DNA from: Cydia pomonella
Lineage: Eukaryota > Arthropoda > Insecta > Lepidoptera > Tortricidae
Direction: 5' to 3'
DNA: 64,000 nt
NCBI RefSeq assembly: GCF_033807575.1
Contig: NC_084706.1
Location: 24,218,725-24,282,724, forward strand
The position numbers and the translations under genes were made by a program. The notes under the pieces were generated by a model that saw nothing but the letters and a program-made list of their open reading frames with translations, made no database searches and was not told where the DNA came from. Positions within the stretch are counted from its first letter, which is position 1. Each line of letters opens with the position of its first letter. Shown piece after piece: positions 1-9,457 of the stretch.

Positions 1-619
1 TTTAAATGCATTTCCAACAATACCAATGAAGTTCAGCTTTGACAGTAAAAGTGTAGGGCTCACTGTATCAAATATTAGATCTAGATACTATATGTCAGTG
101 ATATTTTGGTTTAAAGAAACGTTACTTTTGACACTGATATATTCAATCCATATCGTATCCAGACCTAATATTTGACGTATCTTAAAGTTCGATCCGGAAT
201 GTCCATTAACATAAAAATAAGTTGCAAACTGCCACAGAACTTTGCCCACGCGTGCGTGATCAAGTTCATTGTAGACAAAAGTTAGCCGGATATTCGGCGG
301 CCCGATTTAGAATATTCGGCAGACCCGACAGCTGGATATCCGGTATCCGGCTAATCCACTATCCGTTGCATCTCTATCTGATACTAGCGTTGGTAAGAAC
401 TTAAGTTACATGAAATGTTACAATCAATGACTATGTCCTGGATAATTGGCATTTCTCGCAGCAATACAAGCAGCAGCAATGCTGCAGCAGTAACACTGCT
501 GTAGTTGCAATCCGAATGTAACCTTAAAATGATGTGACGCTTATGGCTATGTCTATGCAAGTTTTTTTTTTAATTAAACATACTAAAAAACGCTTAGATG
601 AGGCAATTATAGTGGTGAA
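1..619. other. intergenic, no gene seen
   Basis: AT-rich sequence with only chance short ORFs. A CAG/GCA-rich patch lies around 465-500. Nothing here resembles a coding exon or a known element. Confidence 0.5.
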
Positions 620-891
620 CGGCCCGATTCGAAGAATGAGATACGATAACGATAACTTCTTGTTTAGATAAGTTCTCATTTAGATATCGTTTGTATGTCG
701 TATAATTGACAGACGCAGGTCGATTCGGGCAACCAATGTCACTTTGACGTTACAAATATGGTAGGTAGATCTTATTGGGATCACAGCGGAATTAAAATAA
801 ACGTCAATTTTGACATGACGTTTAGTTATCGATCTTTTAAATAACTTTCCAAGATCTTAAACGTGTCTTAATCATTCTTCGAATCAGGCCG
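620..891. mobile_element. MITE, CGGCCCGATTCGAAGAATGA family, copy 1
   Basis: A ~272-bp element with terminal inverted repeats. The left end reads CGGCCCGATTCGAAGAATGA and the right end is its reverse complement with one or two changes. The trinucleotide GAA flanks both ends, consistent with a 3-bp target duplication. Two more copies lie at 2535-2799 and 24874-25125, in the opposite orientation to this one. There is no ORF, so it is a non-autonomous DNA transposon. A 3-bp duplication would suit a PIF/Harbinger-like element, but the superfamily is inferred. Confidence 0.8.
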
Positions 892-1140
892 GAAATGTGT
901 CTAGATATTATTCAAATTACATTAGGATTGGCCAGGAGGTCGATTCTAATGTAGCAATTTTGTATGGTTTTGATTTGGTTTTGTTTCGTGTCTGTGATTT
1001 CACTTCATTTCGCATGCACCAATCAGTGTAAGCAAATTTCAAGGCCGTATGTTAATAAGGCCGGGTGTTAACCCGTTAAACCTTAAATCGTCCTCTATCT
1101 GAAATTTAAAAACAGAATATGTAGGTAGATTAAGCTTAGA

Positions 1141-1380
1141 TTTTTTTTTATTATGAAAAGGTAAGCATTTAACTACAATTTCACCTGATGCTAAGTGCCG
1201 ATGCAGTCTAAGATGGAATATGCTTACCTAAAAGATGTTTATTCACTCTCGATTTGAAAAGATCCAAATTATAGTGGACTGGGACTAGATTTGCATTAAG
1301 TGAATTCCACTCCTTAGCCGTTCGCATGATAAAGCTGGATGCGTAGCATTTAGTGCGAATCAGTGGTAAATAAATTTTAT
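1141..1380 (-). pseudogene. LINE 3' end with reverse-transcriptase C-terminus fragment
   Basis: On the minus strand the frame running down to a stop at 1208 carries IRTKCYASSFIMRTAKEWN and then NLDLFKSRVNKHLLGKH. This is the layout of the extreme C-terminus of jockey-like non-LTR reverse transcriptases (R-T-x-F/Y...W-N-S-L...Y-N-L..FKSRVN). A short 3' UTR and an A-run (read as T-run at 1141-1150) follow. The 5' side is cut at 1380 by another repeat, so only about 55 residues remain. It is a dead, 5'-truncated copy. Confidence 0.75.
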
Positions 1381-2022
1381 AAAAACCGGCCAAGAGCATG
1401 TCGGGCCATGCTCAGAGTAGGGTTCCGTAGTTACTCTTCCGTCACAATAAGCTAAACTGGAGCTTAAAGTATGGTAGATTGTTAACCAAGGGATGAACTG
1501 TGGGTCTGAATCTTTTTACTATGAAGGCGAAACTTTTTGCAATAACTCAAAAACAAGTAAACTGATCATATCCGCTATAGTTTTCATATAATGTCTTTCT
1601 TAAGCTCTACTTTCGAGATTTTTTTCATATTTTTTGGTTCAAAAGTTAGAGGGGGGGACACACTTTTTTTTCCTTCGGAGCAATTATCTCCGAATATATC
1701 CACTTTATCAAGAAATGTTTGTTGAAGACACCTATTGGTTTTGAAAGACCTTTCCAATGATATCCCATCCCACACTGTAGGGTTGAAGCAAAAAAAAAAT
1801 CACCCCCACTTAACGTAAAGGGGAGGTACTCTAAAAAAAAAAATATTTTTTTAGATTTTATTGTACGTTTTTGTCGACTTTATTGATTTATATATCCATG
1901 CCAAATTTCAGCTTTCTAGCACTAACGACCACGGAGCAAAGCCTCGGACAGACAGACAGACATACAGACAGACGGACATGGCGAAACTATAAGGGTTCCT
2001 AGTTGACTACGGAACCCTAAAA
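1381..2022. repeat. dispersed repeat with CCGGCCAAG / GGGTTCCGTAG ends
   Basis: A ~640-bp non-coding repeat. AGGGTTCCGTAG at about 1421 is matched by its inverse CTACGGAACCCT near 2009-2020, and the interior holds long homopolymer A and T runs. Related pieces occur at 19606-19800, 21354-21740, 24108-24300, 55085-55495 and 60885-60960, which makes it one of the commonest families here. From memory the CCGGCCAAG...GGGTTCCGTA motif is widespread in moths and butterflies. The class is uncertain. Confidence 0.7.
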
Positions 2023-2534
2023 AGTGCCTAGCCCACACCATTGATAGCATCGTTTGCACATGTTTCTAGTCAATACAAAATTAATTTCAAATAATGTAGG
2101 TGTATTGTAGTGTGTCAACTGGAGACCAAGAACCACTGGTCATTTCCAAATTTGTGACTCGCCACTGAGCGAGCTAAGCCCTGATAGAGCTTCGTTATCT
2201 TTTTTTAGCACCAAAGAGCTTTCCGACCTACGCCTCTTATATTTCAATAAAGCCAGGCAATTTTGAAGAAATACAAAAGACGACAGACTTAAACAACAAA
2301 AAGGGATATTTTTTATGCACCTTTCTTATCTGGATTAGGCATTTTTGTCTGAGGATTTTAGCCGAGAAACCTTAAAGCGGGTTTTTTACTTGTGATGGAC
2401 GCGAGCACGTGATAAAAAAAAGTAAAAGTCACTTCTTAATACCGCGCAATTGAAAAAGACAAATACTGACATTATCATTTATCACACTTTTAAATAGATA
2501 ATGTGACAATCATACCCGTAGGAGAAATAACTTA

Positions 2535-2799
2535 CGGCCCGATTCGAAAAATGATTAAGCCACGTTTAAGATCTTGGATAGATCTTCAAAAGATCGATAA
2601 CTGAACAACATGTCAAAATTGACGTTTACTTCGATTCCGCTGTGATCTCAATAAGATCCATCTATGATATTTCTAACGTCAAAGTGACATTGGTTGCCCG
2701 AATCGAGCTGCTTCTGTCAATAACACCACATAATAAACGAAATCTAAACGATAACTTATCTAAATATCGTTATCGTATCTCATTCTTCGAATCGGGCCG
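2535..2799. mobile_element. MITE, CGGCCCGATTCGAA family, copy 2
   Basis: A 265-bp copy with inverted ends CGGCCCGATTCGAA / TTCGAATCGGGCCG. TTA flanks both sides, a clean 3-bp target duplication. It aligns in inverted orientation with 620-891 along its whole length, including the shared block containing CAAAGTGACATTGGTTGCCC. Confidence 0.85.
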
Positions 2800-2968
2800 T
2801 TAAACTAGCGGCTTTGAGCTGTGGACCTCGTGTTAAGCTTAGAAAATTTAAAACTGAAGAATACTTGCTTCGTTGAGTCGTTCTCATAGTTTTATTATAA
2901 TCGTATGGCATTATTATATATATCATACAGATACAGAGAAATCCTAAATCTAACTCCTGAGAATTAAT

Positions 2969-3147
2969 TCATTTGATAGCTTCGTCGTTCAGTTTAATGA
3001 GGTCTTCCGGGGGGCCACCAGTATAGCAGTACTCTTGGAAAATATGTCGGACACCCTGTTTCTCGGCACCCATAGTGACAGGCAGGAGACTCCACCCACC
3101 CGCAGCGATATTTATATTGGGCACAGCGACCGTGACCGGTGCGCAAT
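2969..3147 (-). CDS. candidate terminal exon of an unidentified gene
   Basis: On the minus strand an open frame runs from a splice-acceptor-like TTTATAG at about 3154-3148 to a TGA at 2969-2971, giving 59 codons plus two bases. The peptide has sensible composition (CAPVTVAVPNINIAAGG near the start, TGGPPEDLIKLNDEAIK at the end) and its GC content is well above the flanks. I do not recognise the family, and no upstream exon could be found in the next 6 kb. The acceptor and first ~35 bases of this exon recur in every unit of the adjoining minisatellite. It could be a real last exon, a relic, or chance. Confidence 0.35.
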
Positions 3148-3390
3148 CTATAAAGGTTAATACACCATGTTATATTGGGCACAGCGACCGTGACCGGTGC
3201 GCAATCTATTAAGGTTACACCATGTTATATTGGGCACAGCGACCGTGACCGGTGCGCAATCTATTAAGGTTACACCATGTTATATTGGGCACAGCGACCG
3301 TGACCGGTACGCAATCTATTAAGGTTACACCATGTTATATTGGGCACAGCGACCGTGAACGGTGCGCAATCTATTAAGGTTACACCATGT
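3113..3390. repeat. 55-bp minisatellite, five units
   Basis: Five head-to-tail units start at 3113, 3171, 3226, 3281 and 3336. The first is 58 bp and the rest 55 bp, differing by only a few substitutions. Each contains GGGCACAGCGACCGTGA and GCGCAATCTATT. On the minus strand each unit carries a copy of the acceptor and first codons of the candidate exon at 2969-3147, so the array appears to have grown out of that exon boundary into the intron. Confidence 0.95.
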
Positions 3391-3399
3391 TATCACAGT

Positions 3400-5160
3400 A
3401 AACTCACAACCGTCTTAAGCTCAGACGCTATTCGTGATTAACTCCTTTATGACAATTTCCGCATTTTGAATAGGAAAAAAAATATTTCATCATAGAATCT
3501 GGTCATAAAATTTCACTAGAATTGGGTAAGAACTGCAACCTGTAGAGGAGAACATCCGGACATATGAAAGCCAGATTTAAAACAGAAACCTTTCGCTAAC
3601 GCTTCACTCAATAAAGAGGCATAACTATGGTAACGTACATCAAACTATGTACTGTTCTACATAATGAAATGCATTAAAATACGAGTGTATACGAAACGAC
3701 CCGAAAGCAAGTTCCATTAAAATATCACACTAGTGTTTAAATGCCTAATTACGAATAAGTATGAACAGTTCCATATACTGCTTTATCCACACATATATGA
3801 GCACTACACACATATTATATATATTGGTTTATATAATTACTTTATTTAAAATGAATGTAATGATAATATTGTGGATACTCATATAGTTTTTAAGAAAATT
3901 TATTAATTTCACATATACATATACATGGGTATCCTGAAATTAATAATTCTTTTTCAATATGCTCTCTATGACGTGTTCAGGAACCGCAAGTATTGCGCAT
4001 TTGATCACACACTCGATGAAACGCCATCGCGACTGATATCAGAAATGAGGTCAAATCTAATTCCTTTGTTTCTCAGAGATGTTCGAAATTTGAATATTAA
4101 ATCGTTATCGACGTTATTATTGAGCAACAAAAACATTTTCTCAGCTATGAAAATAGTTGTAAAAAAAAACAGTCTGATCTTTTTGCTAGCCATAATTTCC
4201 GTTTTTTAAATGCATTATAGAAGGTTAATGATATATGTAGATAAAATATTTTCCATTATGTCAATATTCAGAGACATAAATAGGGACGAGGTGTATATGG
4301 AAACGCAGTCACCCAGTTTCCTCTTAATAAACTGAGTCGTAGCAGTACGGGTATACACCGTGTTTTTTTTTATTTGCGTTAATTTCGAGGGTGCATTCCT
4401 GAGCTTAAATTAAGTAACTTTCTCAAAGACACCGATATTCTAATTAACTCCATTTCGGAGATAATCAATCATTAATTTTTATCTTATAAGGCCCTTACGA
4501 GCGTGTACACTTGCCTTAGGGCCTGTTTACTTATTGATTAGTGTTTAATGCGAGTTCATACATTTGCTACTAAACGTAAGTACTATCTCAGACGATCGAC
4601 GTTCGAAATGACATTGATATGTCACAGTTTTCAATTGTTTCGTTGAGTTAAATGTAATGCCCGTGTTACAACAACGCTATATGCAACATTTAGTTACTTT
4701 TTACAAAAATAAAAATTGTAAAAAAAAAACAAAAAAAAATTTTTGTTTGAAAATTAACTATGCCATTTAGTTTCCTTAAACGTACTTACCGATACCCCGA
4801 AGTTAACGAAATTCAATAAAAACACGGTGTATTTGTTTTTTTACTCGTCGACTGTAATGGTTGAATTAAGTTCCAAACACCAAACTAAAATCTCAAACTT
4901 TTCACTATGGAATCCCGATTCAACAAATATATTCCTATCGAATCGCTTTAATTAACCTATAATAAAATTGACCATTGGCCGAAAGAAAATGATAGCTCTA
5001 ATTAATTATTTATTTTAGGTTGTATAATAGAAACTTGCTTCATAAGGCAGAAACGCGCATGTGACATCCTTAGTATAGCAACATCCATAGACTAGGAGGT
5101 TTAGCGTTGCTTGTTAATCTCCATACTCAGGACAAAATCGAAAAATAACTGTCCAAAAAT
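3400..5160. other. intergenic, no gene seen
   Basis: AT-rich sequence. A 94-codon open frame at 3925-4209 on the plus strand overlaps an open frame on the other strand and shows no recognisable motif; I treat it as chance. Long A/T runs occur at 4711-4740. Confidence 0.45.
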
Positions 5161-5460
5161 TGGATTGAACAAGGAGCAAGTACCAGGGCCTCATGAGTTA
5201 CGACTGTTACGAGATGTCGTTGACCAGCCGGCCGCGGGCGCGGAGTATGAAGGCATCGCGGCTGCTAGCGTATCTTAGCTGTATATTTTTGGTTAGTTTA
5301 CCTATGTATATAATTCTAATAGTTTAATAGTACATTACTACAGAGGCCGGGACGAAAGGGGTTGCCGGCCGAAGACATATAGAGGATAGGTCTGAGGCGG
5401 GCAACCCCATTTTCCCGCCGAGGTATATATAGTGCTTTTCTCAAATATACAATGAAATAA
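5161..5460. repeat. GC-rich repeat debris
   Basis: Two GC-rich islands stand out from AT-rich surroundings: 5165-5280 (CGGCCGCGGGCGCGGAG) and 5340-5425 (GAAAGGGGTTGCCGGCCGA). On the minus strand the first can be read as a short open stretch ending in a stop, reminiscent of a LINE C-terminus, but it is too short to assign. It is probably transposon debris. Confidence 0.35.
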
Positions 5461-5905
5461 ACAAAGTTTTATTTTTAAAGAAATTATAAGTAAATTAGAC
5501 AAAAACTAAAACTAACGTGTTGTTATTACTATTTCGCTACATTTTAAAAGAAAACAAAGTTTCGGTTTTAATAGAAAACAAATACTTCATACATTTATAT
5601 ACATTATAAAGTTACTTCAAAAAAGTACGAAAGCACGTTTCTGAACGAACCTTTAGAATTGACACTTGTCATTGTTGTCAATTTTTTTTAATACGCATAG
5701 TGGCAGAATGTCATGATGCCTGTGCCACAAATTTATGTGGAATGGAAATTAAAAAGAGGACTTTGCCGGCCTAGGCCTGCAAGATTTGTATGAAATTCCA
5801 TTAACGACCTCTTGTCCTAACCACACCTGAAACGTCATACTTCGCAGCCTAAACAAACATAACATCAATATTTCATTGCATGTTTGAGAAAAGTATTTTT
5901 TGTTG
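5428..5905. mobile_element. element with ~30-bp inverted ends (GTGCTTTTCTCAAA)
   Basis: GTGCTTTTCTCAAATATACA at about 5432 is matched in inverse by GCATGTTTGAGAAAAGTAT near 5879-5897, and the pairing extends through ATGAAATA on both sides. The ~480-bp interior has no ORF. A partial relative with the same end (GTTTGAGAAAAGCACTATA) lies at 40536-40555 in the first intron of the second carboxypeptidase gene. Confidence 0.6.
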
Positions 5906-6394
5906 AACGTAGAAAAAGTATGGTATACAATAGTGATATAATCAAGCTTTTCAACTCGGCAAGCTTCGTGGCCTTAATACGGTACTCGACTGAAAAGATC
6001 TTCATTATATCACAATTGTATAAAATACTATTAAATATTCATCGAAATATATTTCTTTGCTCATTCGATTAGCTCGCGATTCCCTGTAGGTTTTATGAAA
6101 CTCAGATTATATTCAAGATCTTAATATGAAAACGACATGAAGACTCAAGGGAAATAAGGTAAAGAGAACGACGACATGAGAAATAATATTGAAATATCAT
6201 TTTTATAGATTAAGAGGAAATACCAGCGCCCCTTCTCATATTTAAGAATTTTAGGTAAATACATATCTCCATGCCGCTGACGAGGGCTTCTAAAATTAGT
6301 GCGATCAGAACGGGTCTCCCATAAAGTATTGTTTGTCCGCATTTTTGTTAGTCATAATTTTTTTTTCTCAGAAACGCGTAACTTTTCAGGATTG

Positions 6395-6660
6395 CCATAA
6401 AACAAACCTAACCTAACTTATCTATAGGATAACCTTTTGAAAATCCTGAGATGTTAATGGTTTCAGAATTATGACTAATGATAATCTGACAATCATTATA
6501 TTATGACTTTCATTATGGATCAGGAACAACTGCAGTTCAGGCACAAAATCCTGGGTAAAAATCTCAGAAATCGAGGTTTCATTCTCAACATTTTCCTCCT
6601 CCAAAACGTAAGCAATCGTAACCAAATTTTGGGAACGGAATGAAAAGGAAATTATCTGTC
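6395..6660. repeat. dispersed repeat, copy 1 of 2
   Basis: The stretch with AACTGCAGTTCAGGCACAAA, then AAATCGAGGTTTC and CCTCCAAAACG, aligns with 44125-44345 (AACTGCAGCTCGGACC, AAATCGAGGTTTCGCTCTC, CCTCCAAAACGCAACTAATC). Both open the same antisense frame, but two diverged copies with no known motif are not enough to call a gene. Confidence 0.6.
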
Positions 6661-8480
6661 TCTGACGTTTTGAGTTTTGCGTTTATTGTTGCCGATTTTG
6701 TACGCTAGGCGTCTCTTTACGGCGCATTTATTTGGCCGTTCATAGCGCTCTTTAGTAACCTACTTCATAAGAATAGGAATATCAAAAAAAAACTTATATG
6801 AAAAAAATATTCACCTGGGGCCAAAATCCAGAGAGAAAAATGTCGAAAACATTTGTATGGCAATATTACCACTTATAAATGTAGTTATTTTTTTTTACTA
6901 TTTTTTTTTATTCGGGTTTTTGTATTTTGATTATATTCGATGGATTCGCTTTAAACAAAAATGTTGTTACAAATTATATTAGGACAATCGTTTGCTCATA
7001 GTTCTTGTGGGTAATATATAGTATGTATATTCAATGCGGGCGAATATTTAAACTGGTTAGCATAGGACCTAAGAAGTATATTGAGATAAATTTTGCTTGG
7101 AAATACAATGAAAATAATTAACCATACAAAATAAATCAGTCCCGCAATGCAAAGCAACAGACAAGTTACGAGATGTGAGCTTTATAAAGTAACTATCAAC
7201 GCTTGTTGGCAGTTACTATAAAAAACTCGTATCTCGTAATATCATGTCTAGGCATCAGAGTTTTTTATCGCACGGTAAGACTTTAGGGAGCTATGGAGTT
7301 GAGTTGACATTAGCAATAATATTCAATCCATATTCATACTCCCAATAATTCATTTATTTAATTATAAATTTTAATTTTATAATCCAAGACAATGAGATTT
7401 GGTCTTTGAGTATGTAGATATGAAAAATAAGAATAATGCCCATTTATTGTTTTGATTATATTACGAAATTGCCGAAAAAAACAATATGTACTTAGTACAA
7501 TAAAGTAGGAAAAAATAATTAATAAATGCAATAAAATACAATTTTGGTAATTATTTTTATTTGTGTTATTTATACGCTGAAAACCAAGATTAAATCATCA
7601 TTTATAAACTGGTCCAGGTTCTTGTCCTTGATTATAAAATTAAAATCACTATTTAAATCAACGAATCAGTCTGAGTATGAATACGAGTTGAATTTTTTTA
7701 CTAACGTCGTCTCCATAGCTTGCTAACGTCTTACCGTGCTACAATAACACCGAGGCCTAATCATGTCATACCTATTGTTATCTCGTAATGTTTGCAGTAC
7801 ATTGCTGCTCGGTAAATTTCCAAACAATTAATGACCTAATTCCTATTAGAACATAAGACATTATGACAAAGTTATTCAAGGTTAGAAATGTTACTACATT
7901 TATTTTGTAATATGTCTTACACAAAAAAATCGTAAAAAAAGTAAGACAAGTAATGTAATTTCTATAAGTTTATTTTCTCAAATTCTACTTCCTGACCAAT
8001 TCAAACGTACACTGGTTTCAGAATTTTCTTATTGAGGATTTCGCTTGTACTTGTCCATACATGCGAGGCGCCATCATTTAGATATCGTTCTGGTGTGTAC
8101 GTTCGAATTAGCCTGTTTGTTCTCGACATTTTTACCAGCGCTCTTTTACCAGTAAAAATAAAATCAATTACCTCAATATTTCCTCTTCATAGAACAGTTT
8201 CCTTTTTATCAAGAAGGCAATAAGCGATAACAGAATTTAAGGCCTTTATCGGAAGGCACGAAAAATCCCCTTTTTTGGTGTCGCTCTAAAAATATTTTTA
8301 CTGCCTATGATTACGGTGTTCGAGATCAAATCGGGAATATCAACGATAAAAGGAGATGGGTTAATCAAATGATAAGAAAAAGTTTAAAAATATTTCAAGC
8401 ATGAAATTTTATTGCTAAATATAGTAAGGGGTCGCCCATACAATATTGAGCATTAAAATTTGAATAAAATAGACGCCAAT
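6661..8480. other. intergenic with weak hairpin repeats
   Basis: No gene seen. Two diverged inverted-repeat elements can be traced. In one, GCACGGTAAGACTTTA at about 7270 pairs with AACGTCTTACCGTGC at about 7726. In the other, CCAATTCAAACGTACACTGG at about 7997 pairs with GTGTGTACGTTCGAATTAG at about 8092. Both are probably old MITEs. Confidence 0.4.
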
Positions 8481-8487
8481 GTTAACG

Positions 8488-8990
8488 AGACGCTGGTGTG
8501 GGGTGGCACATTAGCGTCTTGCGAATGTCGGCGTCGAGTCAACTCTATGGCAGCTGCTCGACGCAACGTCGGCGCAACTGCGCAGCGACGCCATTTTCAA
8601 TAGCGCTGACTAGACGCCGACGCTCAAAAGACGCTAGTTTGGGGTTATACACTAGCGTCTCGCGAACGTCAGCGTCTAAACAACTATATGGCTGCTGCTC
8701 GATGCAACGTCAGCGCACTGCCAGCGACGCCATTTTCCATGGCGCTCACTAAACTTCGACGCTCAAAAGACGCTAGTGTTGGGTGGCAGACTAGCGTCTC
8801 GCGAACGTCGGCTTATAGTCAACTGTAAGGCTGCTGCTCGACGCAACGTTGGCTCAACTGCGCAGCGACGCCATTTTCCATAGCAGCTGACTAGATGCCG
8901 ACGCTCAAAAGACGCTATTAGTGTGGGCCGGCACACTAGCGTCTCGCGCACATCAGCGTCAAGTCAACTCTATGGCGCTCACTGGACGCG
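8488..8990. repeat. ~140-bp tandem repeat, about 3.5 units
   Basis: Units begin with AGACGCT at 8488, 8629, 8768 and 8910, a period of 139-142 bp; the fourth unit is cut short near 8990. Each holds the palindromic pair AGACGCTAGTGT / ACACTAGCGTCT, then CGCGAACGTCGGCG, GCTGCTCGACGCAACGT and GACGCCATTTTC. The array is CpG-rich and GC-rich within AT-rich DNA. Open frames in it (8498-8752 plus, 8763-8951 minus) are by-products of composition and periodicity. Confidence 0.93.
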
Positions 8991-9409
8991 AGACGACGGG
9001 GTTACTGGTACGAGAAAAATGTTACGTACCACGTAAAATACGTGAAGCGATTGAGATTGGGCAGCGCCCTAAGTTCAATCGAGATAGCAGCTAGGCTGTG
9101 CCGCCAGCATGGAAGCCTGTAATCCTTGGGCAGAATTCATAGTTATGACAGTCTAGTGGACACAGGTTATCACGTAGACATGACTATGAATCTTTTGTTG
9201 AATTTTTATTGATTTTAAAATAATTAGTAGAAAGAGCAAAAACTAATAGTTAGGTATATCACATTTTTAGTGTATTTCCATAAATTTGACATCAAAAGAT
9301 AAACAACTTTATTTAATTTATGGCTACAATACTTTTCTATAATTTTGATTTAACTACTGTTTTAAAGGAAATTAATTTACGCAGATTAATTTAAATGAAT
9401 TGGGATCAA
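8991..9409. other. intergenic, downstream of the minus-strand carboxypeptidase
   Basis: No gene seen. The GC content falls from the tandem array into AT-rich sequence that leads to the polyadenylation signal of the neighbouring gene. Confidence 0.4.
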
Positions 9410-9415
9410 TTTATT
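9410..9415 (-). terminator. polyadenylation signal AATAAA
   Basis: AATAAA on the minus strand about 43 bases after the stop codon of the carboxypeptidase Q-like gene, a normal spacing for a short insect 3' UTR. Confidence 0.6.
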
Positions 9416-9457
9416 TTAAAAAGTGTTTAGTATCAACATTTTCACTATCAACTGTAT

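Noticed and set aside
3113..3390. CRISPR-like array
   Set aside because: Units are contiguous with no unique spacers, and the DNA is clearly eukaryotic.
3925..4209. 94-codon ORF on the plus strand
   Set aside because: No known motif, biased AT-driven composition, an overlapping antisense ORF, and no splice or promoter context.
8498..8752. ORF of 84 codons in the 140-bp array
   Set aside because: Generated by the tandem repeat; frames change between units because the period is 139-142 bp.
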